Assembly: GCA_963818695.1 (NCBI GenBank)
Contig: CAWFTG010000003.1
Coordinates: forward strand, 558,001 to 622,000
Origin: AP-15 sp963818695
GTDB lineage: Bacteria; Pseudomonadota; Alphaproteobacteria; ATCC43930; CGMCC-115725
Length of the DNA: 64,000 bases
Direction: 5' to 3'
The notes below the pieces were generated by a model that worked only from the letters and a program-made list of their open reading frames with translations, did not search any database and had not been told where the DNA came from. The first letter of the stretch is position 1; the number at the start of each line of letters is the position of its first letter. The translations under genes and the position numbers were made by a program. Shown here piece after piece: positions 35,239 through 44,867 of this stretch.

Positions 35239-35705
35239 TTAGGTGTCGTTTTTGGCCGAGAGGACCGAACGGCGTCGCGGAAAAAGATCTGGAGACTGAC
35301 AGCCGGGCGATGTGCCAGTGGAAGCCGGAGGCGACGCTGGCGGGCCCGGAGCAGTGGCTCGTGCATGCCAGCGGAATGCTTACCGCGCCGATGAAGCGCC
35401 GCGCCGGGGAAGGCTCAGCTGCAAAGAGAAACTGCGTCAATACCGCCACCCAACGGAATAGCCGCTCTCAGCGTCACGACGACGGCACTGTCCACCCGGC
35501 TGGCTTCGATCGCGGTCAAGACTTTGGCGAGCCATCCGTTGGTGGTCCCGAGGACGACCATATGACGATTGTTCTTTCCAAGCGCCCGCGGCGGCCGCTC
35601 TTTGTGAGCAGGCCGCGTTCGGCTTCGCAACGCTAGCCGAGCGAACAGGCCCGACATGGCGATGAATCCTCTTGATGCCGCGAACGCGAAGGTGTGCCGC
35701 ACCGA
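35239..35705. other. Region without a supported gene
   Basis: Several overlapping short frames occur on both strands, none with a ribosome site or family motif. A toxin partner for the antitoxin at 35706-35930 would be expected here but was not found. Confidence 0.4.
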
Positions 35706-35930
35706 CTACTCGAAGTACTTCTGCAGCTCGGGTGGCAAGGGACCGTTGAAATCATCGGCAATGTAGGTAATTCCGAGGAGGTTCTGCCCAAACTGACGCT
35801 TTTTCCGCGGCGGCTGGTACGGAACGAGTTTCGCTTTCGGCTTGCCTGCTTTGGCGATGACGATCCCTTCGCCGGCGGAGGCGCGGTCGACCAGCTTCGA
35901 CAGGTTCGTCTTCGCGTCGTAGAGGTTCAC
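35706..35930 (-). CDS. Phd/YefM-type antitoxin without an obvious toxin
   Basis: The 74-residue protein begins MNLYDAKTNLSKLVDRASAG, continues EGIVIAKAGKPKAKLVPYQP and ends in a neutralising tail with FNGPLPPELQKYFE. This is the standard Phd/YefM fold partner of PIN-domain VapC toxins. Downstream on the same strand there is no PIN-domain frame, so it is an orphan or its toxin has decayed. It lies 84 bases after the decayed MFS gene on the same strand. Confidence 0.88.
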   Translation of the reverse strand: MNLYDAKTNLSKLVDRASAGEGIVIAKAGKPKAKLVPYQPPRKKRQFGQNLLGITYIADDFNGPLPPELQKYFE

Positions 35931-36014
35931 GGTTCATCGCTGTGCCTCGGGGGCTCCTCCCGGTCGACCAAGTCGACCAACACGGAGCGACGAGCAATCC
36001 TTGCGCGTCGCAGA

Positions 36015-37154
36015 TCACACCGCCGCGGTCGCGACAGTTTCCCGCTTGCGGCTGCTGCGGCCGACGCCGACGAAGAGCACCAGGATCGCGGCGGCGAGCA
36101 ATAGCACGCCGGACAGCATAAAGACTTCGAGATAGGTGCCGAAGGCGATCCGCGGGAGGCCCCGAGATAGGCCGCGGAGGCGCTGCTGATCCGGTGGATG
36201 ACGGTGATCCAGGCGACCATGATGCCGATCCGCTCGGCGCCGACGACTTGGCTCAAGAGGCGCACCGTTGGCGGCCCGCTGGCGCTCCAATCGAGGCCGT
36301 AGACCATGCTGAATGCCCATAGCCCATAAGCCGGCATGTCGAACGCGAAAGGCAGATAGATCAGCGAAAGACCCCGGAATCCGTAATAGGCGAACAACAG
36401 CAGCCGGTTGTCCCAGCGGTCGCTGAGCCAGCCCGAGATCGTGCCGCCGATGAGGGCGAAGACGCCGGTTGCCGCCAGCACGCCGGCGCCAGCTACCTCG
36501 GAGAGGCCGTGGTCGACGCAGGCCGGGATCAGGTGGGTGCCGATGAGGCCATTGGTCGTCGCGCCGCAGACAAAATAGCCGCCGGCGATCAGCCAGAAGT
36601 CGCGCAATTTTATGCCTGTGCCGAGCGCACGGAACGCCACCGCGACGGGGTTTCCCGGGGGTGAGGCCAGCGGCCGCGGCCTGCCCTCGGTGCCGTAGGC
36701 GGTGATGCCGAGATCCTCCGGGCGGTTGCGCATGAAGCGCCAGCAGCGGCAGCAGCACGACGATCGAGCCGGCCAGCACCAGCGACATCAGCCGCCAGCC
36801 GCCATGCGTGACGAGCGCCGCCATCATCGGCAGAAAGACGAACTGGCCGGCGCCGTAGCCGGACGTCAGGATGCCGACGAGACCCTTCATGCGTGCGAAA
36901 CCAGCGCGCGGCGGTGAACGCCGCGAGGTAAGCGCCGATAAAGCCGGTAGAGAGCCCGACGACGCAGCTCCACAGCAGGATCAATTGCCACGGCTGGGCC
37001 ATCGCGGGGTCAGCGCGACACCGGCAGCGCTCGCCGCGAACGACAGAATCATCGTCCGGCACACCCCGAAGCGGGCCATGATGGCCGCCGCGAAAGGGCG
37101 ACCGCGCCATAGAGCAGGAGGTTGATGCCGAGCGCGAACGAGATCGGCGCCCGC
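36015..37154 (-). pseudogene. MFS transporter, multiply frameshifted
   Basis: MFS-like membrane segments are spread over three frames: FALGINLLLYGAVA, AAIMARFGVCRTMILSFAAS, WQLILLWSCVVGLSTGFIGA, MKGLVGILTSGYGAGQFVFL, the loop RNRPEDLGITAYG, then KLRDFWLIAGGYFVCGATTN, SMVYGLDWSASGPPTVRLLS and TYLEVFMLSGVLLLAAAIL. Breaks fall near 37095, 37010, 36897, 36733 and 36170. Together they match oxalate/monocarboxylate-type MFS proteins of about 400 residues. Five shifts in one gene favour true decay, though read error cannot be excluded. The N-terminus is not resolved. Confidence 0.85.
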
Positions 37155-37445
37155 GACCAATGGATTGCAAATGGCGCATCTGGCAATCCGCCGATTGTTC
37201 AAGGGTCGCGACAACGCAACGCGATCCGTGGGAAGCCCGCCAACGGTCCGAAAAGATCAAGGTCAATCGGCGTTTCACCACCGTGCCACTCTGCTAGGGG
37301 CCGTAGGCACAACCCGCCGCATGCGGGCGAGGCATCAAGGGTAACTGAAACTAGAGCTGCTCGATCACTTGCACCTCAATTGCCAACGCTTTGCGATTGG
37401 TTCGTATCTTCGGGGGCAGTACCATCACACGTCTTTCAGCTTGCT
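37155..37445. other. Intergenic region
   Basis: About 290 bases between the decayed MFS gene and the mmsA stop, both on the minus strand. Nothing was recognised. Confidence 0.4.
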
Positions 37446-38939
37446 TCACCACATCGTCGGCATGACGTATTCGGCGCCGGCGCGGATGCCTGTGGGCCAG
37501 CGGGCGGTCACCGTTTTAAGGCGGGTATAGAAGCGCACGCCTTCCATGCCGTGCACCGCCATGTCGCCGAACAAGGAGCGCTTCCAGCCGCCGAAGCTGT
37601 GGAAGGCCATCGGCACCGGGATCGGCACGTTGACGCCAACCATCCCGATCTGGATGCGGTTGGCGAACTCGCGTGCGGCGTCGCCATCGCGCGTGAAGAT
37701 CGCGACGCCGTTGCCGTATTCGTGGTCGTTGACGAGCTTGGTTGCGCTGTCGAAATCGGGGCTGCGCACGACCGAGAGCACGGGGCCGAAGATCTCTTCC
37801 TTGTAGATGCGCATTTCGGGCTTGACCTCGTCGAAGAGGCACCCGCCGAGGAAAAAGCCGTTCTCGTAACCCTGCAGTTTGAGCCCGCGCCCATCGACGA
37901 CGAGATTTGCCCCCTCTTGGACGCCGAGATCGACATAGGAGCGCACCTTGGCGAGATGCTGGCCGGTGACGAGCGGGCCCATCTCCGCCTCAGGGTCGGT
38001 ACCGGGGCCGATTTTGAGCGCGCGCACCCGCGGCACGAGCTTGTCCATCAGGCGGTCGCCGGCGTTCCCGACCGCGACGGCGACCGACACCGCCATGCAA
38101 CGCTCGCCGGCCGACCCGTAGGCGGCGCCCATCAGTGCGTCGGTCGCTTGGTCGAGGTCGGCGTCCGGCATCACGACCATGTGGTTCTTGGCGCCGCCCA
38201 GCGCTTGTACGCGCTTGCCGCTTTCGGCGGCGGTCCGGTAGATGTACTGCGCGATCGGCGTCGAGCCGACAAAGCTGACCGCGGCGACATCCGGGTGATG
38301 CAGCAATGCGTCGACCGCCTCCTTGTCGCCGTTGACGACATTGAAGACGCCTGCTGGCAGGCCGGCCTCGGTCAGCAGCTCGGCGATGCGGAAGCCGGGG
38401 GAGGGGTCGCGCTCCGACGGCTTCAGCACAAAGGTGTTGCCGCAGGCGAGCGCCACCGGAAACATCCACATCGGCACCATCGCCGGAAAGTTGAACGGGG
38501 TGATGCCGGCGCAGACGCCGAGCGGCTGGCGCAGCGACCAGCTGTCGATGCCGCGCCCGACCTGCTCGGTGAACTCGCCCTTGAGGAGATGCGGGATGCC
38601 GCAGGCGAATTCGACGACCTCGGTGCCGCGCACGACCTCGCCGGCGGCGTCGGAGAGGACCTTGCCGTGCTCGTCGGTGATGAGGCGAGCCAGGGCGCCG
38701 GCTTCGCGGTCGAGCAATTCGCGGAATTTGAATAGGATGCGGGCGCGGGCCAGGGGCGGTGTGGCGGCCCAGGCGGGAAACGCAGCGGCGGCGGCCTTGA
38801 CCGTCCGGTCGACCTCGGCTCCGGCCGCGAAGGCGACCCCGCGGCTTCTTTCGCCAGTTGCCGGGTTGTAGACGTCGCCCCAGCGCCCGCTCGTTCCCTC
38901 GGCGTGCTTCCCGTCGATATAGTGGTGGATATCGCTCAT
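37446..38939 (-). CDS. mmsA: CoA-acylating methylmalonate-semialdehyde dehydrogenase
   Basis: The 497-residue protein oxidises methylmalonate semialdehyde (valine and thymine breakdown) or malonate semialdehyde to propionyl- or acetyl-CoA. It starts MSDIHHYIDGKHAEGTSGRW and has GVCAGITPFNFPAMVPMWMF, LKPSERDPS, FVGSTPIAQYIY, the catalytic-Cys motif GSAGERCMAVS, EEIFGPVLSVVR and FGGWKRSLFGD, the family's diagnostic end. The 38939 start is preferred to an ATG 13 codons upstream. It may serve the pyrimidine/hydantoin breakdown genes at the window's end, though it is 23 kb away. Confidence 0.96.
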   Translation of the reverse strand: MSDIHHYIDGKHAEGTSGRWGDVYNPATGERSRGVAFAAGAEVDRTVKAAAAAFPAWAATPPLARARILFKFRELLDREAGALARLITDEHGKVLSDAAGEVVRGTEVVEFACGIPHLLKGEFTEQVGRGIDSWSLRQPLGVCAGITPFNFPAMVPMWMFPVALACGNTFVLKPSERDPSPGFRIAELLTEAGLPAGVFNVVNGDKEAVDALLHHPDVAAVSFVGSTPIAQYIYRTAAESGKRVQALGGAKNHMVVMPDADLDQATDALMGAAYGSAGERCMAVSVAVAVGNAGDRLMDKLVPRVRALKIGPGTDPEAEMGPLVTGQHLAKVRSYVDLGVQEGANLVVDGRGLKLQGYENGFFLGGCLFDEVKPEMRIYKEEIFGPVLSVVRSPDFDSATKLVNDHEYGNGVAIFTRDGDAAREFANRIQIGMVGVNVPIPVPMAFHSFGGWKRSLFGDMAVHGMEGVRFYTRLKTVTARWPTGIRAGAEYVMPTMW

Positions 38940-39062
38940 GCCCGGCATCCGCTCGCTGAAGTGTCGCACCGACATCATAGGCTAGCCGCAGCGTCGGCGG
39001 CAGGGGCTTCTTAGAATGGGAGGGAAGGTCTGACATTCCTTTTCGGCAAACTGGTTTGGTCG

Positions 39063-39848
39063 GTGTTGCAGCCCGGCAACCTGCTGATGCTGTGCCTGGT
39101 GGCCGGAATTTTTCTGTTCCTATTATCGCGTGGCCGGCGCGGCAAATTGCTGGTTGGTGTAGCCGCGTTGGGCTTTGCGTTGTTGGCCGTTGCGCCCATC
39201 GGGCCTGCAATGCTGCTGACCTTGGAACAGCGGTTTCCTCGGCCGGCCCAGTTGCCGGAGCGGGTCGATGGGATACTGCTGCTCGGGGGCGCGGTCGACC
39301 CAGCGCTTTCGTTATCCTTTGGCGAGACCGTGTTCAACGGCTCGGTGGCGCGCGTGCTCGGCGGCATTGCGCTGGCCCGCCGGCATCCCGAGGCGAAATT
39401 GGTGCTAGTGGGCGGTGAAGGAGGGTTTGTTCCGGTCGGGTACGCCGAGGCTCGTGCAACCGTCGAATTTGTCGTCGCCGAAGGGATCGCCTCCTCGCGC
39501 ATCCTTACCGAGGAGCGCTCCCGCAGCACCCACGAGAACGCGGTCTATGCCAAGGAGATGATCCGGCCAGCGCCAGGGGAGACCTGGGTTCTCGTCACTT
39601 CGGCCTTCCACATGCCGCGGGCTGTGGCGTCGTTCGCCGGTGCGGGTTGGTCGGTGATCCCCTACCCGGTCGACTTCAAGGTCGACCCGAGGACAGGTCT
39701 GAGCGCTGGTTTCAGTTTACTCGACGGGCTCAGCGCCAGCACTTTGGCCGGCAAGGAATGGGCGGGTCTCGTGGGCTATCGGCTGATGGGATGGACGCGG
39801 GAGCTGTTCCCCTCACCGGCCGAGGTCAAAGCCCGTTCAGCGCGCTGA
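39063..39848 (+). CDS. YdcF-family (DUF218) membrane protein
   Basis: The protein has two N-terminal membrane segments (LLMLCLVAGIFLFLLSR, LLVGVAALGFALLAVA) and the DUF218 core DGILLLGGAVDPALSLSFGE, AKLVLVGGEGG, EERSRSTHENAVYAKEMIRP and WVLVTSAFHMPRAVASF, with the conserved S-x-T-x-E-N site. The listed start is a GTG. Homologues begin with TFLFGKLVWSVLQPGN, and here those residues are encoded from a CTG at 39030 preceded by GGGAGGGAAGG, so a CTG start or an A-to-C error is likely. The family is linked to envelope metabolism (SanA/ElyC). Confidence 0.88.
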   Translation: MLQPGNLLMLCLVAGIFLFLLSRGRRGKLLVGVAALGFALLAVAPIGPAMLLTLEQRFPRPAQLPERVDGILLLGGAVDPALSLSFGETVFNGSVARVLGGIALARRHPEAKLVLVGGEGGFVPVGYAEARATVEFVVAEGIASSRILTEERSRSTHENAVYAKEMIRPAPGETWVLVTSAFHMPRAVASFAGAGWSVIPYPVDFKVDPRTGLSAGFSLLDGLSASTLAGKEWAGLVGYRLMGWTRELFPSPAEVKARSAR

Positions 39849-40044
39849 TCGCAGAGATTACACTCCACACGACGAGCAAGGTGACCCCGCTCCAATACAC
39901 GAACCGGTACATCGCATTCCCCCGGAGCCCCGAGACGGCACAGTCGATTAGTTGTACGTGTCGGCAGGGCATCTCCTCCCCGGCTTAGACGGCGTTAGAT
40001 TAGGTTAGGTTCGAGTAACGATCACGCAGAATTTGGTCGGTCCC

Positions 40045-40974
40045 ATGTTCGATCTCCTCTTTCTCGGTACTGCCGCGGCTGTGCCATCCGCCGAACGGGG
40101 TTTGCCGGCACTGTTCGTCTCCAGGGGGCCGAGCCGGTTTCTGATCGATTGCGGCGAGGGCACCCAGCGCCAGCTGATGCGAGCGGGGCTCGGGTTTCGC
40201 GGCTTGGCGCATGTGCTGTTGACACATGCTCACCTCGATCACGTGCTGGGGCTCGCGGGCCTTCTCGCCACCTTTGCTCTCTACCGGGTGGATGGGACGA
40301 TCGCGATCATCGGCAGCGACGAGACGCTGACATTCGTCAGGCGCTACCTCGCCGACACGATCGGGCCGGAGCGCGATGGCGGGTACCGGCTGCGCACCGT
40401 CTCTCCCGGGCCTGTTCTGGTGCACGAGGGTTGGCGTCTCGACGCCTTTGCGGTAGCGCATCGCGGGACCGCGAGCCTCGGGTTTCGGTTTCAAGGCGAG
40501 CCCCGGCACCCGCTTATCTCCGAGCGCCTCGATGCGCTCGGCGTGCCGGCGGGGCCCGAGCGCGCGTTGCTCGCGCAAGGCCGTTCGATCGTGCTGGCCG
40601 ACGGCCGCCATATCGTGCCCGAAATGGTGCACGGCGCTCCCGTACCCGGGGCCGCGCTCGCTGTGGTCGGCGATACGGAGGAGACCGCCGGCCTCGTCGC
40701 GCCGGTCCGCGGCGCCGATGCGCTCGTGATCGAGGCAACGTTCCTCGAACGGGACGCGGCGCTCGCCCGCGCGCGGGGGCATCTGACCGCGGCCGCCGCG
40801 GCCCGGCTGGCGCGCGACGCCGAGGTCGATGAATTGCTGCTCACCCACATCTCGGGGCGCTACCGCCCGGAGGAGATCCTGGCGGAAGCAGCCCGCCACT
40901 TTGCGAACGTCCGGGTGGTCGCCGATTTCCACCGTATGTCCGTCCGGGCACGGGCGGACGCCGTCAATTCTTGA
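40045..40974 (+). CDS. rnz: Ribonuclease Z-type metallo-beta-lactamase-fold protein
   Basis: The 309-residue protein begins MFDLLFLGTAAAVPSAERGL and has FLIDCGEGTQRQLMRAGL, the metal motif HAHLDH at 61-66, AHRGTASLGFRF, VVGDTEETAG, VIEATFLERDAALARARGHL and LLLTHISGRY. RNase Z trims tRNA 3' ends; shorter relatives are generic MBL hydrolases. All ligand positions of RNase Z are present. The 40045 ATG gives the standard N-terminus. The next gene starts 54 bases downstream. Confidence 0.9.
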   Translation: MFDLLFLGTAAAVPSAERGLPALFVSRGPSRFLIDCGEGTQRQLMRAGLGFRGLAHVLLTHAHLDHVLGLAGLLATFALYRVDGTIAIIGSDETLTFVRRYLADTIGPERDGGYRLRTVSPGPVLVHEGWRLDAFAVAHRGTASLGFRFQGEPRHPLISERLDALGVPAGPERALLAQGRSIVLADGRHIVPEMVHGAPVPGAALAVVGDTEETAGLVAPVRGADALVIEATFLERDAALARARGHLTAAAAARLARDAEVDELLLTHISGRYRPEEILAEAARHFANVRVVADFHRMSVRARADAVNS

Positions 40975-41028
40975 GCATGCCTTGCTTATATCATATCACC
41001 CTTCGGCCATTGCGAACGAGCAGCCTGA

Positions 41029-42091
41029 ATGATTGCGCCCGAACAATCCCCGCTGATCCCGGTCACGCTGCTGACCGGCTTTCTCGGCAGCGGCAAGACG
41101 ACGGTGCTCAATCACGTGCTGAAGCAGCCCGACATGGCGGCAACCGCGGTCATCGTCAACGAGTTCGGCGAGATCGGTTTGGACCATCTTTTGGTCGAGC
41201 GATCGAGCGAGGATGTCGTGTTGCTCAACAGCGGCTGCCTGTGCTGCACGGTGCGCGGCGACATCGTCGACACCTTGACCAACCTGTTTGTCGATCGGGT
41301 TAAGGGCAAGGTCCCTTATTTCACTCGCGTCGCGATCGAGACCACTGGCCTCGCCGATCCGGCGCCAATCCTGCACACCTTGATGACCGATCCGATCGTC
41401 GCTGCGCGCTATATGCTGGACGGCGTCGTGACGACCGTCGATGCGGTCAACGGGGCCGCCAGCCTCGACCGGCAGCCCGAGGCGGTAAAGCAGGCCGCAG
41501 TCGCCGACCGGCTGCTGCTGACCAAGAGCGATCTCGCCGAACTCGGCTGCGCGGCAGGAGATCGAAGCGCGTCTCAGGACGCTGAACCCGAGCGCCACTA
41601 TCGTGCCGGTCGCGCAAGGCGTCGTCGATCCGGCCCGGCTCTTTAACATCGGCTTCTACGACCCAGCCACAAAGAGCGTCGATGTGCAGCGCTGGCTGCG
41701 CGACGAGGCGTTCGAGAGCGGCCATGCGCAGGATGTGCCCCACGGGCACGAGCACCCAGATGTAAACCGCCACGACGACCGCATCCGCGCGTTCTGCATT
41801 ACCCGCGAGCGGCCGATCTCCTGGGCCGCATTGTCGGCGTGGCTCGACGGGCTGGCGACGATGCGGGGCGACGATCTGTTGCGGCTGAAGGCGATCGTGG
41901 CGCTGTCCGACCGGCCCGATCAGCCTGTCGTGCTGCACGGCGTGCAGCACCTCTTCCATCCGCCGGTGCTGCTGCCTGAGTGGCCGAGCGCGGACCATCG
42001 CACGCGCATGGTGTTCATCACCCGCGACCTGCCGCGCGAAGCGATCGAGGCAACCTTGGCGGCATTCGAGGAAGCCAGTACGGAGAGCTGA
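41029..42091 (+). pseudogene. CobW/COG0523 metallochaperone GTPase, one frameshift
   Basis: The first frame (to about 41550) gives IPVTLLTGFLGSGKTTVLNH with Walker A at 17-24, VIVNEFGEIGLDH, the metal-binding CxCC at C70-C73 (NSGCLCCTVRGD) and LLLTKSDLAE. The remainder continues one frame over: EIEARLRTLNPSATIVPVAQ, a His-rich HGHEHPDVNRHDDRIRAF, a CobW C-terminal domain and RTRMVFITRDLPREAIEA, with a stop at 42089-42091. The rebuilt protein of about 350 residues would be a Zn- or Co-insertion GTPase. One base near 41550 separates the halves, and both are under normal codon constraint. Confidence 0.9.
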
Positions 42092-42118
42092 TCTCCTTCT
42101 TCCATTGGGTGGAGACGC

Positions 42119-42397
42119 TCAGTCCTCTTCTACGCAGGTCGCGGGCGGTCCGCCGCTGCACTCCAGACCGGGGCAGCATTGCTCGTTCGATGTGCATGTC
42201 TCCCCCTCGCTCGTGCACTCCGCCGCATAAGCTCGCGGTATCAATTCAATACCCAGAGTGCGAAGCAAATTTGGCAGCTCGCTCACCAGAAACGGTTCGC
42301 TTCCCGTAGGTCGTGCCGCAAACTGATCTTCCGCGGACGAGGCTCGCGGCAGGACGACGCACACGGTCAGTGCAAGAACGACGAGCAGAATGCGCAT
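42119..42397 (-). CDS. Small secreted cysteine-rich peptide with knottin-like cysteine pattern
   Basis: The 92-residue product has a signal peptide (MRILLVVLALTVCVVLPRAS), a middle of about 40 residues and a C-terminal module with six cysteines, C-x6-C-x5-CC-x4-C-x7-C (ECTSEGETCTSNEQCC and PGLECSGGPPATC). This is the spacing of inhibitor-cystine-knot peptides such as animal toxins. Bacterial members are rare and unstudied. CGGAGA precedes the ATG at 42397; the frame upstream is open but lacks a signal. It ends 27 bases past the convergent CobW gene. Confidence 0.7.
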   Translation of the reverse strand: MRILLVVLALTVCVVLPRASSAEDQFAARPTGSEPFLVSELPNLLRTLGIELIPRAYAAECTSEGETCTSNEQCCPGLECSGGPPATCVEED

Positions 42398-42426
42398 ATC
42401 ATGTCTCCGTTCATCGAGTAGCGGTT

Positions 42427-43696
42427 TTACCGCTCGGTCAGTTTGAGCTCGATACGCCGATTGCGGCGGTAGGCGTCCTCCGTGTTGCGCGGGTCCAAAG
42501 GCTGCTCGTCGGCGAAACCGGCCGCAGCGAGCCGAGTTGCCGGTATTCCCTGATCTATCGCGAAGCGCACCACGGATATCGCGCGGGCGGTCGACAATTC
42601 CCAATTGGACGGAAACTGGGAGCTGCTGATCGGGCGGTGGTCGGTATGCCCGTCCACGCGCAAAATCCAGTTGATGTCGGGCGGTATCTTGGCCGCGATC
42701 TCCTTCAGCGCTCCGATCACCGGTGCGAGCTGTTTTTTCGCATTGTCGCCGAGCTCGGCGCTTCCCGGCGAGAACAGCACCTCCGACTGGAACACGAAGC
42801 GGTCGCCGACAATTCGGATGTCCGCCCGATCACCGAGGATTTGACGCAATCGTCCGAAGAACTCCGAACGGTAGCGGGCGAGCTCCTCGACTTTGTTGAC
42901 GAGCGCCAGATTGAGGCGCTTGCCGAGCTCGACGATCTGCCCTTGCTGGTCCTTGACCTTGGCTTCGGAGGCATCGAGGGCTGCGGCAATGCGCGAGAGC
43001 TGGTCGCGCAACGTGGCGATCTGGGCATTCAACTCGTCGACCCGGGCGAGCGCCTGCCGGCTGATTTCCTTCTCCGCGCTCAGCGCCTGCTCCGCTCCCG
43101 CAGCTCGGGTGCCGAGCTCGCTCAGGCGGACGTCCCGGGCATCGATCTGCTTTTGCGCGAGCGAGGTCTTTTCCTGCTCGGAGGCGAGCTGGGCTTCGAG
43201 CTCCTTCGAGCGGTCACGCACCGCTGTCGCGGTTTCCTGCTGTTGTGCAAGGGCGGCGACCTTCGCCTCGAGATCGGCCCTGACGGTTTTCAGAGCTTCG
43301 AGGTCGCGCCGCAGGCTCTCGATCTCGCGCAGCTGCAGCTCGATCTTCTCCTTGTCGGCGCTGACGATCGCATCGGCGTCGCGCAGCTTGCCGCTCAGCT
43401 GATCGCGCTCGGCGACGGCGCTCTTCAGCTGCGAAGATAGTTCGAGCGTGCCGGAACGCAGCTCGTCGTTGGAGCGCCGTTCGACGGCGAGCAGGCTCGC
43501 CAGCTCGATCGACCTGCTGCTGGAGTTTCTGCAATGCCTGGTCGCGGCCGGACAATGCCGCCCCGAGGTAGAATTGGCCGGCGGTGAACACCAGTAGAAT
43601 GAAGATGATCACCATCAGCAACTGCGCCAGCGCGTCGACAAAACCTGGCCAGATGTCGATGCTGGAGCGGCGGGCGCTGCGTGGGGTTATTGCCAT
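42427..43696 (-). pseudogene. OmpA/MotB-like peptidoglycan-binding membrane protein, one frameshift
   Basis: The N-terminus from the ATG at 43696 reads SIDIWPGFVDALAQLLMVII and FILLVFTAGQFYLG, a single membrane anchor with a MotB-like Asp. At about 43500 the frame shifts into a long coiled coil (ELEAQLASEQEKTSLAQKQI, ALDASEAKVKDQQGQIVELG) and a C-terminal OmpA domain (LRVDGHTDHRPISS, NWELSTARAISVVRF, RNRRIELKL). It would pair with the MotA/ExbB-like protein whose stop is 19 bases upstream to form an ion-driven membrane complex. One base restores a product of about 422 residues. Confidence 0.87.
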
Positions 43697-43715
43697 GTGT
43701 GGATAACGGGTTCGG

Positions 43716-44867
43716 TCAGCGCCGGGCGTCTTCTGCCAAAGCGGCGATGGTGCGCGCGACGATGCGGATATCGCCGCGCAGGTCTTGCACGCTCTGCTCC
43801 CGGCCCTGGACCACGTCTTCGCTGAGCCGCGCGACATAGGCTTCGATGTTGCGCAAATGGTTGCGCAGCACGTCGTCGTGACCGAGCGAGTTCTCGACCG
43901 CCTCGGCAAGCCTGGCAAGGGACGGCCTCAGCTCCAACTGATTTTCGGCGAGCCGCACCATCAGGATCTGGCCGGCCTTCATCTGCTCCCCTAGAACGCC
44001 GAGGCGATCGGTCAGGCTCGCGAGCGTGGAATTGGCGCCGATCCGGCTCTCCTCGCCGCGCGCGATAATGCGCTGGAGGTTCTCGAGGCTGTCGGCGGTC
44101 TGCTCGAGCAACGCCTGAATATAGACCGGCACCGATCCGTCTCCCGCGTCGCTCAACGGGCCGCCGGAGAGCCGCGTATAGGCCGACAGCAACTCCTCGA
44201 GCTCATTGTAGAACCGGTTCTGCGCCTGGCCGGCTTGCAGGTCGAGAAAGCCCAGGACAAGGCTGCCGGCGAGCCCGAACAAAGATGCGCTGAACGCGGT
44301 GCTCATACCGTGAAGCGGCAACTCCAAGCCGGATTTGAGATCGGCAAAGGCCCGAGCCACGTCATTGGCCCCAATATTCAGCGCACCGAGCACGTCGCCG
44401 ACCGAGCGTACCGTCTCGAGGAGCCCGTAAAACGTCCCGAGAAGACCGAGAAAGATCAGTACGCCAATCAGGTACCGCGAGGTCTCGCGGGTTTCATTGA
44501 GCCGCGACGCGATCCCGTCGAGCAAGGCCTGCAACGAGGTCGCCGACAGACTGACACGCCGGCCCTGCTGCGCCTCGAGCATCCGGGCCATCGACCCGAG
44601 CAGCCTCGGCGGCGCCGCACTCGCCGAATCGCCACCACCGAATTCGTGATTGCGAAAGCCCTCGATCCATCGGATCTCGGGATCGAGCGACAGCACCTGG
44701 CGGAAAATATAAACGATGCCGGCGATCAGAATGCCGAGGATGACGCCGTTGACCGCAGGATTGCCCATAAACGCATTGACCAAGGAACGCCCTAGCAATG
44801 CGGCCAATCCCGCCACGAGCACCAGAAACAGAACCATCCGAATCAGGAAGCGGCGTGATTGGCTCAT
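43716..44867 (-). CDS. MotA/TolQ/ExbB-like proton-channel family membrane protein
   Basis: The 383-residue protein has membrane segments at about 10-27 (MVLFLVLVAGLAALLG), 38-55 (NGVILGILIAGIVYIF), 137-155 (YLIGVLIFLGLLGTFYGLLE) and 195-220 (LHGMSTAFSASLFGLAGSLV), the last two being the conserved MotA/ExbB channel helices, then a long cytoplasmic helical tail (LENLQRIIARGEE, LRNHLRNIEAYVARLSEDVV). It is first in a two-gene operon with the OmpA/MotB-like protein. No flagellar or tonB genes are adjacent, so the process it drives is unknown. Confidence 0.88.
   Translation of the reverse strand: MSQSRRFLIRMVLFLVLVAGLAALLGRSLVNAFMGNPAVNGVILGILIAGIVYIFRQVLSLDPEIRWIEGFRNHEFGGGDSASAAPPRLLGSMARMLEAQQGRRVSLSATSLQALLDGIASRLNETRETSRYLIGVLIFLGLLGTFYGLLETVRSVGDVLGALNIGANDVARAFADLKSGLELPLHGMSTAFSASLFGLAGSLVLGFLDLQAGQAQNRFYNELEELLSAYTRLSGGPLSDAGDGSVPVYIQALLEQTADSLENLQRIIARGEESRIGANSTLASLTDRLGVLGEQMKAGQILMVRLAENQLELRPSLARLAEAVENSLGHDDVLRNHLRNIEAYVARLSEDVVQGREQSVQDLRGDIRIVARTIAALAEDARR

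Noticed and set aside
42427..44867. Zorya (ZorA/ZorB) anti-phage system
   Set aside because: MotA-like and OmpA-like genes are present, but no ZorC, ZorD or ZorE-type gene follows; the neighbours are a CobW protein and repeats.
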